Part shown: piece by piece, positions 1-5,920 of the stretch
Numbering within the stretch: position 1 is the stretch's first letter
How the letters are laid out: every line of letters starts with the position of its first letter
Assembly (NCBI GenBank): GCA_034431495.1
Contig: DAOUDB010000297.1
Coordinates: forward strand, 1-17,985
From: Roseilinea sp034431495
Lineage (GTDB): Bacteria; Chloroflexota; Anaerolineae; J036; Brachytrichaceae
Reading direction: 5' to 3'
DNA length: 17,985 nt
Made by a program: the position numbers and the translations under genes
The notes under the pieces: model-generated
What the model was told of the DNA's origin: nothing
The model's database searches: none
The model's input: only the letters and a program-made list of their open reading frames with translations

Positions 1-353
1 TCGAAGCCGCCGCCTTCGAGCATGGCCGCGACGAGGTTCTTGCCGATGTCGTGCAGGTCGCCCTTGACGGTGCCGATGGCGACCTTGCCGACCGGCTTGG
101 CGCCTTTGGCCACCAGCAACGGGCGAATGATCTCCAGCGCCTGCTTCATGGCGCGGGCGGCGATGAGCAGTTCGGGGACAAAGTACTCGTTGGTCTCGAA
201 GCGCCGGCCCACTTCGTTCATGGCCGGGATCATGTATTCGTCCAACAGCGTTTGCGGGTCTATGTTGGCGGCGACGGCAGCCTGCGTCACTGCCTTCGAT
301 GTCTTGGCGTCGCCGTCCACAATTGCGTCGTACAGCTTTTTCAGATCTTCCAT
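1..353 (-). CDS. mtaC: MtaC-like corrinoid (cobalamin-binding) protein, 3' part outside the window
   Basis: This protein would carry the cobalamin that accepts a methyl group from the methyltransferase encoded just upstream, in the cytoplasm. The 117 visible residues show the four-helix cap domain typical of methyltransferase corrinoid proteins (about 1-85, with NEVGRRFE and YFVPELLIAARAM) and the start of the Rossmann-like B12 domain. That domain contains GDLHDIGKNLV, the DxHxxG motif, with His101 as the lower cobalt ligand. The gene starts at ATG 351-353, with GAGG on the minus strand (362-365) as ribosome binding site. It lies 69 bp after mtaB on the same strand, and that gap is almost entirely a 7-bp repeat array. 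MtaC is favoured because of the MtaB neighbour; the domain alone could equally be MtbC, MttC or another corrinoid protein. The reading frame runs off the left edge. Confidence 0.9.
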   Translation of the reverse strand, partial: MEDLKKLYDAIVDGDAKTSKAVTQAAVAANIDPQTLLDEYMIPAMNEVGRRFETNEYFVPELLIAARAMKQALEIIRPLLVAKGAKPVGKVAIGTVKGDLHDIGKNLVAAMLEGGGF

Positions 354-361
354 GGCTTTGT

Positions 362-424
362 CCTCTGTCTATTGTCTGTCATCTGTTGTCTGCAATCTGT
401 ACTCTGTGATCTGTCATCTGTACT
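362..424. repeat. Degenerate 7-bp tandem repeat array 1 (CTGTNNT)
   Basis: Seven consecutive heptamers in strict 7-bp register run from 376 to 424: CTGTCAT, CTGTTGT, CTGCAAT, CTGTACT, CTGTGAT, CTGTCAT, CTGTACT. Two more decayed units extend to 362. There are no spacers. The array fills the gap between the mtaB stop codon (423-425, which overlaps the last unit) and the mtaC start. The outermost decayed unit supplies the mtaC ribosome binding site. Function is unknown. Short tandem heptanucleotide repeats (STRR) are known in filamentous cyanobacteria, but a relation to these is only an analogy. Confidence 0.85.
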
Positions 425-1805
425 ACGCCAATCCATACTGATCGAGGCGCACCTTGTCCGATTCCAGCGTCGGCACGATCTGCGCGATCAACGCGCCCTC
501 GTCCTCGGGCAATTCGTCGGCTGCTTCAGACAGATTATTCAGCCAACTGATCTCACGCTTGTTGAGGATGAACTCGCCGGCCTGATGCGCGTTGCGCAAT
601 GTCTCGAAGGTGAGCTGGGCCGCGCGGCGCGTGCGCTGATAGCCGGTCTGCTCCTTGACGATTTCGCCTGACAGCTTCAACACCACATCCGGGCGCAACA
701 CATACGCCTGCGGATCGTAGCCCACATCGGTGGCGGCGTACCAGTCGCGCAACATGCGCGCCTTGTCCGGCCCCTGAGCAGTGGCATGATTCATCAGCCG
801 GGTGGCGTAGATCAGTTGCTCGACCGACACGGTCGGCGCCATGCCGCCCAGCAGCTTGACGTTCTGCACCGACTCGTTGCTCCACAGGTCTGTGGTCACG
901 CGCGCGATGTTGCCAACCGGCGAAAGGTGGGCGCAGGCTGCCTCGGCGCCCTCGCCCGACATCGGGCAACCCGTGATGGCCTTGAGAAAGGGATTCTCGT
1001 AAGCACAGTCTTTGCCGGGGCCGATTGCGCCGCGCTCGTGAGCCACCAGCGCGCGCGCAACCGTCATTACACGCACGGCTGCCGCCCACACCTTGGGAAT
1101 GTAACGTTTCTCGGCCAGCACCATGGCCGTGTTGCCGAAGCCGCAGGCCGAGTCGCCGGCCGGAATCACGCCGTACTTGTTGCTGACGCTCACGATCATG
1201 TCCCACAGCCAGGCCATGTCGCGGCAGCCCATCACGCCCAGCGCGAACACCGTTGCCGGCACATCCGCGTTGACCAGCGCCTCGTCGTGCACCTCTTTGC
1301 CGCCGGTGGACTCAATGGAGAACATGTCTGCGCCGGCCTGCGCGTTCAACTCGAAGCTGCGCACCATCTGCTCCCACAGATGTCCGCCGCGCTGCATCGG
1401 CGGGCGCTCGTGCTCGCGGATGTCGTTCGGCGTCACGCGCAGCGCGCTCTTCAGCCCGTCGCTCTTGGCGTATTTTTCCAGCGTGTTGTGCAGAATGGCG
1501 GTGATATCGGCGCCCCACTCCGGCTCCAGCGTCATCGGCGGGAGCAACTCGAACTCCACGATCAGGCCGGGCGCGTGCAACTCGACCGCGCGCTGACACA
1601 CGCCCTCGATCATCTGCGTGTACTGCGCGCGCACTTCCGCCATCGTATGCGCCTCGATCTCCATCGGCGGCAGGGTGAAATTCAGCTCTGGGTAGACTGT
1701 GCCACCACCGATCACCAGCCCGCTGCGGGTGGTGACCGGCCTGGGCGCGTGGCCGAACACAAAGGTATCCAGATCTTTGATGGCCAGTTCGGTGTAGGTG
1801 TTCAC
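423..1805 (-). CDS. mtaB: MtaB-like methanol:corrinoid methyltransferase
   Basis: It transfers the methyl group of methanol to the cobalamin of the corrinoid protein encoded next (MtaC), a zinc-dependent cytoplasmic reaction feeding methanol carbon into C1 or acetyl-CoA metabolism. The 460 residues match the usual MtaB length. Zinc-ligand candidates sit where Methanosarcina MtaB has Glu164, Cys220 and Cys269: Glu165 in FSIESTGG, Cys221 in GDSACGFGNT and Cys267 in GPGKDCAYEN (Cys280 is an alternative for the third). The start is GTG at 1803-1805, supported by AGGAGG (complement of 1813-1818) seven bases upstream; no better ATG lies nearby. A hairpin (1841-1855) lies in the presumed leader. Order AraC-mtaB-mtaC on one strand suggests a regulated unit. 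No obvious canonical MtaA is visible here; it could lie beyond the left edge. A related methyltransferase with another methyl donor is possible but less likely. Confidence 0.92.
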   Translation of the reverse strand: MNTYTELAIKDLDTFVFGHAPRPVTTRSGLVIGGGTVYPELNFTLPPMEIEAHTMAEVRAQYTQMIEGVCQRAVELHAPGLIVEFELLPPMTLEPEWGADITAILHNTLEKYAKSDGLKSALRVTPNDIREHERPPMQRGGHLWEQMVRSFELNAQAGADMFSIESTGGKEVHDEALVNADVPATVFALGVMGCRDMAWLWDMIVSVSNKYGVIPAGDSACGFGNTAMVLAEKRYIPKVWAAAVRVMTVARALVAHERGAIGPGKDCAYENPFLKAITGCPMSGEGAEAACAHLSPVGNIARVTTDLWSNESVQNVKLLGGMAPTVSVEQLIYATRLMNHATAQGPDKARMLRDWYAATDVGYDPQAYVLRPDVVLKLSGEIVKEQTGYQRTRRAAQLTFETLRNAHQAGEFILNKREISWLNNLSEAADELPEDEGALIAQIVPTLESDKVRLDQYGLA

Positions 1806-1840
1806 AAACGCTCCTCCTCGTCTTCAGCTCGCCAGGATAG

Positions 1841-1855
1841 GCGGATGTAATCCGC
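1841..1855 (-). other. Small hairpin in the mtaB leader
   Basis: A perfect 6-bp inverted repeat, GCGGAT and ATCCGC, with a 3-base loop sits about 35 bases upstream of the mtaB GTG start. It could fold in the leader RNA. It has no uridine tract and no recognised riboswitch core around it, so no function is assigned. The rest of the gap from 1856 to 1972 shows no gene, no clear promoter and no B12-box. Confidence 0.35.
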
Positions 1856-1972
1856 GTTGCTGTCGATTCTAGAGAGCGGCGCGAGGCGCGCTGGTAGTCT
1901 GATGCGCCGGGCTTGCCGGCTTGTGCCGCCGTTTTGTACTTTGATGCGGCGTTGGAATCTGGCGCTGGGGAG

Positions 1973-2073
1973 ATTACAGATTACAGAGCACAGAGCACAG
2001 AGCACAGAGCACAGATTACAGAGACTGCCATCTGTTGTCTGCCGTCTGCCATCTGCCGTCTGTCGTCTTCTAC
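1973..2073. repeat. Degenerate 7-bp repeat array 2, two halves in opposite orientation
   Basis: The left half (1973-2021) is seven units: ATTACAG twice, AGCACAG four times, ATTACAG once. After three bases (AGA) the right half (2025-2073) is CTGCCAT, CTGTTGT, CTGCCGT, CTGCCAT, CTGCCGT, CTGTCGT and a decayed CTTCTAC. The left half is the reverse complement of the same CTGYNNT family, so the array is an inverted pair that can fold into an imperfect hairpin with about 4-5 pairs per heptamer. The AraC-type gene ends inside the last unit (stop at 2070-2072), so the array begins exactly at a stop codon, as array 1 does. Confidence 0.87.
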
Positions 2074-3263
2074 AATCCCCGCTGCCGGCGGCGGAATTCC
2101 CCCGGCGGATGCCCCGTCACTTTCTGAAACACCTTGGTGAAGTAGCTCTGATCGTTGAAGCCGCAGTCCAGGCAGATTTGGATCAGACTCTTCTCGGTGC
2201 GGATCAGCATTTCTTTGGCCCGATCGACCCGCATCTGGGTCAGCAATTCAGTGAACGACTGGCCAAAGGTGTGCTTGACCACCCGGCTGAAGTGCGACGG
2301 CGACAGGCAGGCCACTTTGGCCACATCGTCCCGCGAGATGTCCTCGTGCAGATGCTCCTGCATGAAACTGATGGCCTTGCCCATCATCACACTGATCGGG
2401 TATTGCCGGTTGGACTTGATAGCGTCCATGATGCGTTCGAGCATCGCCACCAGCCATGCGGTCAGGTCCTCCTCGCCGTCAATGGCGGCCAGGTTGGCCA
2501 GCGACGAGTAATTGGCGCCCAGCAGTTCAGACGGGTCGGCCCCGGCCTCCACCGCACTGCGCGACATCATCACCACCAGCTCTAGCAACAGGCTCTTCAG
2601 CAACGTGGGCCGGTCGCGGCCGAGGAAATAAATGCCCACCAGGACGCGGTTGATGATCCCCCGGGCCGCGCGCCGATCGCCCTGTTTGATAGCCGAGATC
2701 AGCGCCGGCTCTTCCACCAGATACACCTCGCGGATCGTCTGATAGTTGTGGTCTTTGAGCTGGTGGATGGCTCTGGCGCGTTCGCTTTCGCGCCGGGCGG
2801 CCAGTCGCTGCAACTCCAGGTAAGCCGCGTTGGTCAGATTCGCCTCGATCGCCATTGCCTGCAGGGCAGCAGCCGCCTGGCGAATGGATTTCAGAGGCCA
2901 TGCGCCAGGGCCGGCATCATCCGGCGCCTGGGCGCGAGCAGCGGCAACCAGCCCACCCACAACACGCATGTTGTCCATTACCGGCGCCGCCCACAGCAAA
3001 TTGTCCTGTGGGCACAACAGGATAAACGGCTCGCCCCAGCGCGCTGACTCCTCGATAGCCCGCCTGCGCGCTGCCACACAGGCCGCCTGCGCTGCGCACA
3101 CCGCGGGGCATTCCGACGCGCCGGCCTGTACCCGGCCCTCCACATCCACCAGCACGCACGGCAGCCCCCACGCCGCCGCATAGGACTCGGCCAGCGCCTG
3201 ATAGCGCGAACGAATCGCGTCGAGCGCAAGAGGCGATGCCGCCTCAGGCGTAACAGTTTGCAT
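2070..3263 (-). CDS. AraC-family transcription regulator with PocR-like sensory domain
   Basis: Likely ligand-responsive DNA-binding activator of the methanol methyltransferase genes downstream. The N-terminal part (about 15-125) resembles the PocR sensory domain: cysteines at 36, 52, 56, 62 and 84, the last in LLCPQDNLLWAAPV. A helical linker region follows (about 150-285). The C-terminal 108 residues (290-397) are a standard AraC DNA-binding domain with two helix-turn-helix units, around 312-330 and 360-393, ending in the hallmark GFNDQSYFTKVFQKVTG. The 397-residue length suits this architecture. The start is ATG 3261-3263; there is no Shine-Dalgarno, and TATTAT on the minus strand (3277-3272) lies 8 bases before the ATG, compatible with a leaderless message. 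PocR itself controls cobalamin and propanediol genes, so a corrinoid-pathway target is sensible. The divergent glycosidase is a possible second target. Confidence 0.88.
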   Translation of the reverse strand: MQTVTPEAASPLALDAIRSRYQALAESYAAAWGLPCVLVDVEGRVQAGASECPAVCAAQAACVAARRRAIEESARWGEPFILLCPQDNLLWAAPVMDNMRVVGGLVAAARAQAPDDAGPGAWPLKSIRQAAAALQAMAIEANLTNAAYLELQRLAARRESERARAIHQLKDHNYQTIREVYLVEEPALISAIKQGDRRAARGIINRVLVGIYFLGRDRPTLLKSLLLELVVMMSRSAVEAGADPSELLGANYSSLANLAAIDGEEDLTAWLVAMLERIMDAIKSNRQYPISVMMGKAISFMQEHLHEDISRDDVAKVACLSPSHFSRVVKHTFGQSFTELLTQMRVDRAKEMLIRTEKSLIQICLDCGFNDQSYFTKVFQKVTGHPPGEFRRRQRGL

Positions 3264-3283
3264 AGGTGCGGATAATAGCAGCC
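3264..3283. promoter_or_regulatory. Candidate overlapping bidirectional promoter between AraC-type gene and glycosidase
   Basis: The 20 bp between the two divergent start codons contain an AT-rich island in GC-rich surroundings. Read on the plus strand it gives GATAAT (3271-3276), 7 bases before the glycosidase ATG. Read on the minus strand it gives TATTAT (3277-3272), 8 bases before the regulator ATG. Both spacings fit a -10 element that starts a leaderless transcript at the A of the ATG. No good -35 hexamer is visible on either side. Any other promoter would have to lie inside the opposite coding region. Confidence 0.45.
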
Positions 3284-4993
3284 ATGATCCAGCAACCCAT
3301 TTCGGTGTACATCAACTGGGCGGCTTATGATGAGCTTTCGGATAACGTCGAACTGACCGAGGCACTGGCCATGCGACAACTCGATGAGTTGTTGCGACTG
3401 CGCCGGCTGGGGGTCCGATTCGACTATTACCTGATGGACGCCTTCTGGTATGCCCGCGACGGAGGCTATCGCACCTGGCGCACACCGCACTGGCCGAACG
3501 GGCCGCAAGCATGGCTGGACCGCTGCCTGAGCAACGACGTGCTGCCTGGCCTGTGGGTGGCCGGCAACTCAATGCACAGCCACGATCCCGTGCCGGCTTG
3601 GCGCGACGCGCTCACTGCGAATGGGGCAGCCTGCTGTCTGTACAGCGGCGGCTTCTTCAATCACTTCCTCGAAAGCCTGCGCCTCTGGTATGCGCGCGGC
3701 GTGCGCCTGTTCAAGTTCGACTTCATGCACCTCGGCGCGGCAACACCGGCGCTGGAGCGCGCCATGCTGCCCAGCGAAATCCGCGCCCAGAACACAGCCG
3801 CGCTGATCGCCGGCCTGAAACAACTGCGCGCTGACTGCCCCGATGTCATATTGCTGGGGTACAACGGCTTCGAAGAGCCGAACTGGGCGCATGGCTCGCC
3901 TCACCACCCGCAAAGCAACACCAGCCTGCCCTTCCGCAAAACCATCGACACAAAGTGGCTGGAGGTGTTCGACGCCATGTACTGCGGCGACCCGCGCCCG
4001 GCCGACTTGCCGGCGGCCAACTTCTGGCGCGCCAAGGATGTCTACTCCGACCACATGGTTCGCGTGTACGAGTTGAACGGCTATCCCCTCTCGCGGATTG
4101 ACAACTCTGGCTTCATGATCGGCGCCACCGGCACATGTTATTACCGCAGGACAGCGGCATGGAAAGGGATGTTGCTGCTCTCGCTGGCGCGCGGCGGCTG
4201 GGCCAACACCTACTACGGCAATCTTGATCTGCTCAGCGACGCCGACGCTGCGTGGTTCGCCAAAGCGCAATCGCTCTTCTTGCCGTTGCAGGCATTCGGC
4301 CAGACCAACACATTCGGCGCGCTGCCGGGCCAGGGGCAGCCATACGGGTTCCTCAGCCGCGATCAGCGCGGCGCGGTCATCACGGTGGTGAATCCGGCGC
4401 AGGCCGTTGTGGATGTCGAACTGCCGGCCTTGCCCGTTCCAGTGGGCGCAGCGCGCCGGCTGCTTTTCCGCGACGCTGGCTATGCGCCCCGCATCGACGC
4501 GCACACCATCGCGCTGGGGCCGGAGCAAATGGCCGTCATCGGGGCCGGCGCGTATGCCTCGCCCGAACACGACCTCGGTATTCAGGAAGATGTGGTCATT
4601 CCTGCCAGCATGGCTCCCTTGAACGCCAACTTTGCCCCAGATGGCGACAAAGCCATCACCGCCACGGTCAACGCGCCGGCACAGGCCGGCCTGCGAATTG
4701 TCTTTCGCCAGACCGACGCGCATGGCATTGCCAAACGCACCACCGGCGGCAGCCCACCCAACGGCGTGACACTCGGCAGGCTGCTCACCCTCTCCGCCCA
4801 ACAGGACGGGAATGAGATTGCACTGGACACTCAGTACGACAAAGCCATCTGGAGCGGGTTATCTTGGGCGGTGGCCGAAGCGCCGGCCAATCGCTTGCAG
4901 ACCGGCGCACCGGTGACCATTCGCTGCGAGACGAAAGAGGCCGGCGCCCTGACCTTGACCGGCGAGGTGTTCGCGGTGCGGTACGATGCGTAG
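3284..4993 (+). CDS. Glycoside hydrolase, clan GH-D-like (GH27/GH36-type alpha-galactosidase fold)
   Basis: Probably cleaves alpha-linked sugars; the exact substrate is not readable. The first ~350 of 569 residues look like a (beta/alpha)8 barrel. They include FDYYLMDAFW (Asp52) at the end of a strand, and RLFKFDFMHLG, where Asp146 fits the KxD catalytic nucleophile of this clan. Asp236 in YCGDPRPAD is the candidate acid/base. The last ~200 residues look like beta-sandwich domains. No signal peptide is seen, so it should be cytoplasmic and act on imported oligosaccharides. The start is taken as ATG 3284 because it places a native-looking N-terminus and a -10-like GATAAT correctly; an in-frame GTG at 3266 would add six residues. 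It is divergent from the PocR/AraC-type gene. Family placement is by motif recall; it may be an unclassified relative. Confidence 0.72.
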   Translation: MIQQPISVYINWAAYDELSDNVELTEALAMRQLDELLRLRRLGVRFDYYLMDAFWYARDGGYRTWRTPHWPNGPQAWLDRCLSNDVLPGLWVAGNSMHSHDPVPAWRDALTANGAACCLYSGGFFNHFLESLRLWYARGVRLFKFDFMHLGAATPALERAMLPSEIRAQNTAALIAGLKQLRADCPDVILLGYNGFEEPNWAHGSPHHPQSNTSLPFRKTIDTKWLEVFDAMYCGDPRPADLPAANFWRAKDVYSDHMVRVYELNGYPLSRIDNSGFMIGATGTCYYRRTAAWKGMLLLSLARGGWANTYYGNLDLLSDADAAWFAKAQSLFLPLQAFGQTNTFGALPGQGQPYGFLSRDQRGAVITVVNPAQAVVDVELPALPVPVGAARRLLFRDAGYAPRIDAHTIALGPEQMAVIGAGAYASPEHDLGIQEDVVIPASMAPLNANFAPDGDKAITATVNAPAQAGLRIVFRQTDAHGIAKRTTGGSPPNGVTLGRLLTLSAQQDGNEIALDTQYDKAIWSGLSWAVAEAPANRLQTGAPVTIRCETKEAGALTLTGEVFAVRYDA

Positions 4994-5018
4994 AGATGGT
5001 GCGACGCAGCATCTCTAC
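4990..5018. repeat. 29-bp imperfect palindrome overlapping the glycosidase stop codon
   Basis: The outer arms GTAGAGATG and CATCTCTAC are perfect complements. After one G:G mismatch, TGC and GCA pair around a GAC loop. It begins one base before the TAG stop (4991-4993), so the folded RNA would sit at the very end of the glycosidase message. No uridine run follows, so it is a weak terminator by the usual rule. The form is like REP-type extragenic palindromes, but a single copy here cannot prove a repeat family. The remaining bases to 5089 hold a T/G-rich stretch and repeated CTGAAG units. Confidence 0.7.
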
Positions 5019-5089
5019 CTGCTTATTCCGGCTCGGTGTTGTGTTGGTGTTAATCTGAAGACTGAAGAAGACTGAAGGAGTATTGAAGC

Positions 5090-5869
5090 ATGTGCTACGA
5101 CGATCAGGCCCGGCCGCCCATTCCCCCTGGCCCCGCCGGCAACGCCCACGGTGAACAGGTTGTGCTCACCGCCGCCGACGGCAATCGCTTTCACGCTTAC
5201 CTGGCGTTACCCGAAGCGCGCGCGCAGCAGGCAGTGGTCATCTACCCAGACATTCGCGGTCTGCACCAGTTCTACCGTGAGCTGGCGCTGCGCTTTGCCG
5301 AAAGCGGCATCGCTGCCATCGCGCTGGACTACTTCGGGCGCACTGCCGGCCTGACCGGCCGCGAAGACGACTTCGACTTCAAGCCACACGTCCAGGCGCT
5401 GCGCCTGCCCACCTTCACGCTGGATGTCCAGGCTGCGCTGGCGCATCTGCGCGCGCACACGGCGCAAGATGCAGCCGTGTTCGTCGTCGGCTTCTGCATG
5501 GGTGGGTCGCTGACCCTGTTGACCGGCACAAACCGCGCACTGGGATTTGCCGGCCTGATCCCCTTCTACTCCGGCTTCACGCGCGATTTCGGCGGGTCGG
5601 GCACCGCGCTCGACAACGCCGCGCAGATCGCCTATCCGGTGGTTGGTTTCTACGGCGGCGCAGACCCAGGCATTCCAGAGGAAATGGTGCATGAACTGGA
5701 TCGCCGGCTGGATCAGGCCGGCGTGCCGCATCGCCTGACGATCTACCCCGGCGCGCCGCACAGCTTCTTCGACCGGCGCGCCACCGAATACGCCGATGCC
5801 TCGGCGGACGCATGGCGACAGTTGCTGGCCTTCATTCGTTCGGGGCGGATCGAAGCGCCCGAGCGCTGA
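5090..5869 (+). CDS. Dienelactone hydrolase family protein (alpha/beta hydrolase)
   Basis: A soluble alpha/beta hydrolase of the dienelactone hydrolase family, which opens lactones or cleaves related esters; the true substrate is unknown. The catalytic triad is visible: Cys136 in the nucleophile elbow GFCMGGS, Asp192 in YGGADPGIP and His224 in GAPHSFFDR. The 259-residue length is normal for the family. The ATG at 5090 is preceded by AAGGAG (5075-5080) with a 9-base spacer. The bases just upstream repeat CTGAAG three times, at 7- and 10-base steps, and the last repeat runs into the ribosome binding site. It sits 96 bp after the glycosidase on the same strand, and the palindrome in between makes a separate transcript or partial read-through equally possible. 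A perfect terminator hairpin follows it. Confidence 0.92.
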   Translation: MCYDDQARPPIPPGPAGNAHGEQVVLTAADGNRFHAYLALPEARAQQAVVIYPDIRGLHQFYRELALRFAESGIAAIALDYFGRTAGLTGREDDFDFKPHVQALRLPTFTLDVQAALAHLRAHTAQDAAVFVVGFCMGGSLTLLTGTNRALGFAGLIPFYSGFTRDFGGSGTALDNAAQIAYPVVGFYGGADPGIPEEMVHELDRRLDQAGVPHRLTIYPGAPHSFFDRRATEYADASADAWRQLLAFIRSGRIEAPER

Positions 5870-5882
5870 CACATCAGCAGAG

Positions 5883-5915
5883 ACGCGGCGGGTTCGACAG
5901 CCTGACCCGCCGCGT
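5883..5915. terminator. Bidirectional terminator hairpin
   Basis: Two perfectly complementary 11-base arms, ACGCGGCGGGT (5883-5893) and ACCCGCCGCGT (5905-5915), flank an 11-base loop. The hairpin lies exactly between the convergent ends of the hydrolase gene (stop at 5869) and the beta-helix gene (stop at 5921). Only a short TTCTC tract follows on the plus strand. The very GC-rich stem and its position make a shared terminator the simplest reading. Confidence 0.75.
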
Positions 5916-5920
5916 TCTCG

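Noticed and set aside
779..785. CAGTGGC, the reverse complement of a cobalamin-riboswitch B12-box core (GCCACTG)
   Set aside because: It lies deep inside the mtaB coding region, far from any leader. The true mtaB leader (1806-1972) has no such box.
786..1850. Long plus-strand open frame opposite mtaB
   Set aside because: It is antisense to a gene with clear motifs and a strong ribosome binding site; its translation is His/Arg/Ala-rich and matches no family, as expected in GC-rich DNA.
362..2073. CRISPR array
   Set aside because: The repeats are 7 bp, directly adjacent and degenerate, with no unique spacers, no leader and no cas genes.
3569..4801. Long minus-strand open frame opposite the glycosidase
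   Set aside because: The plus-strand frame has catalytic motifs; this frame has low-complexity Val/Ala/Gly/Arg translation without known motifs.
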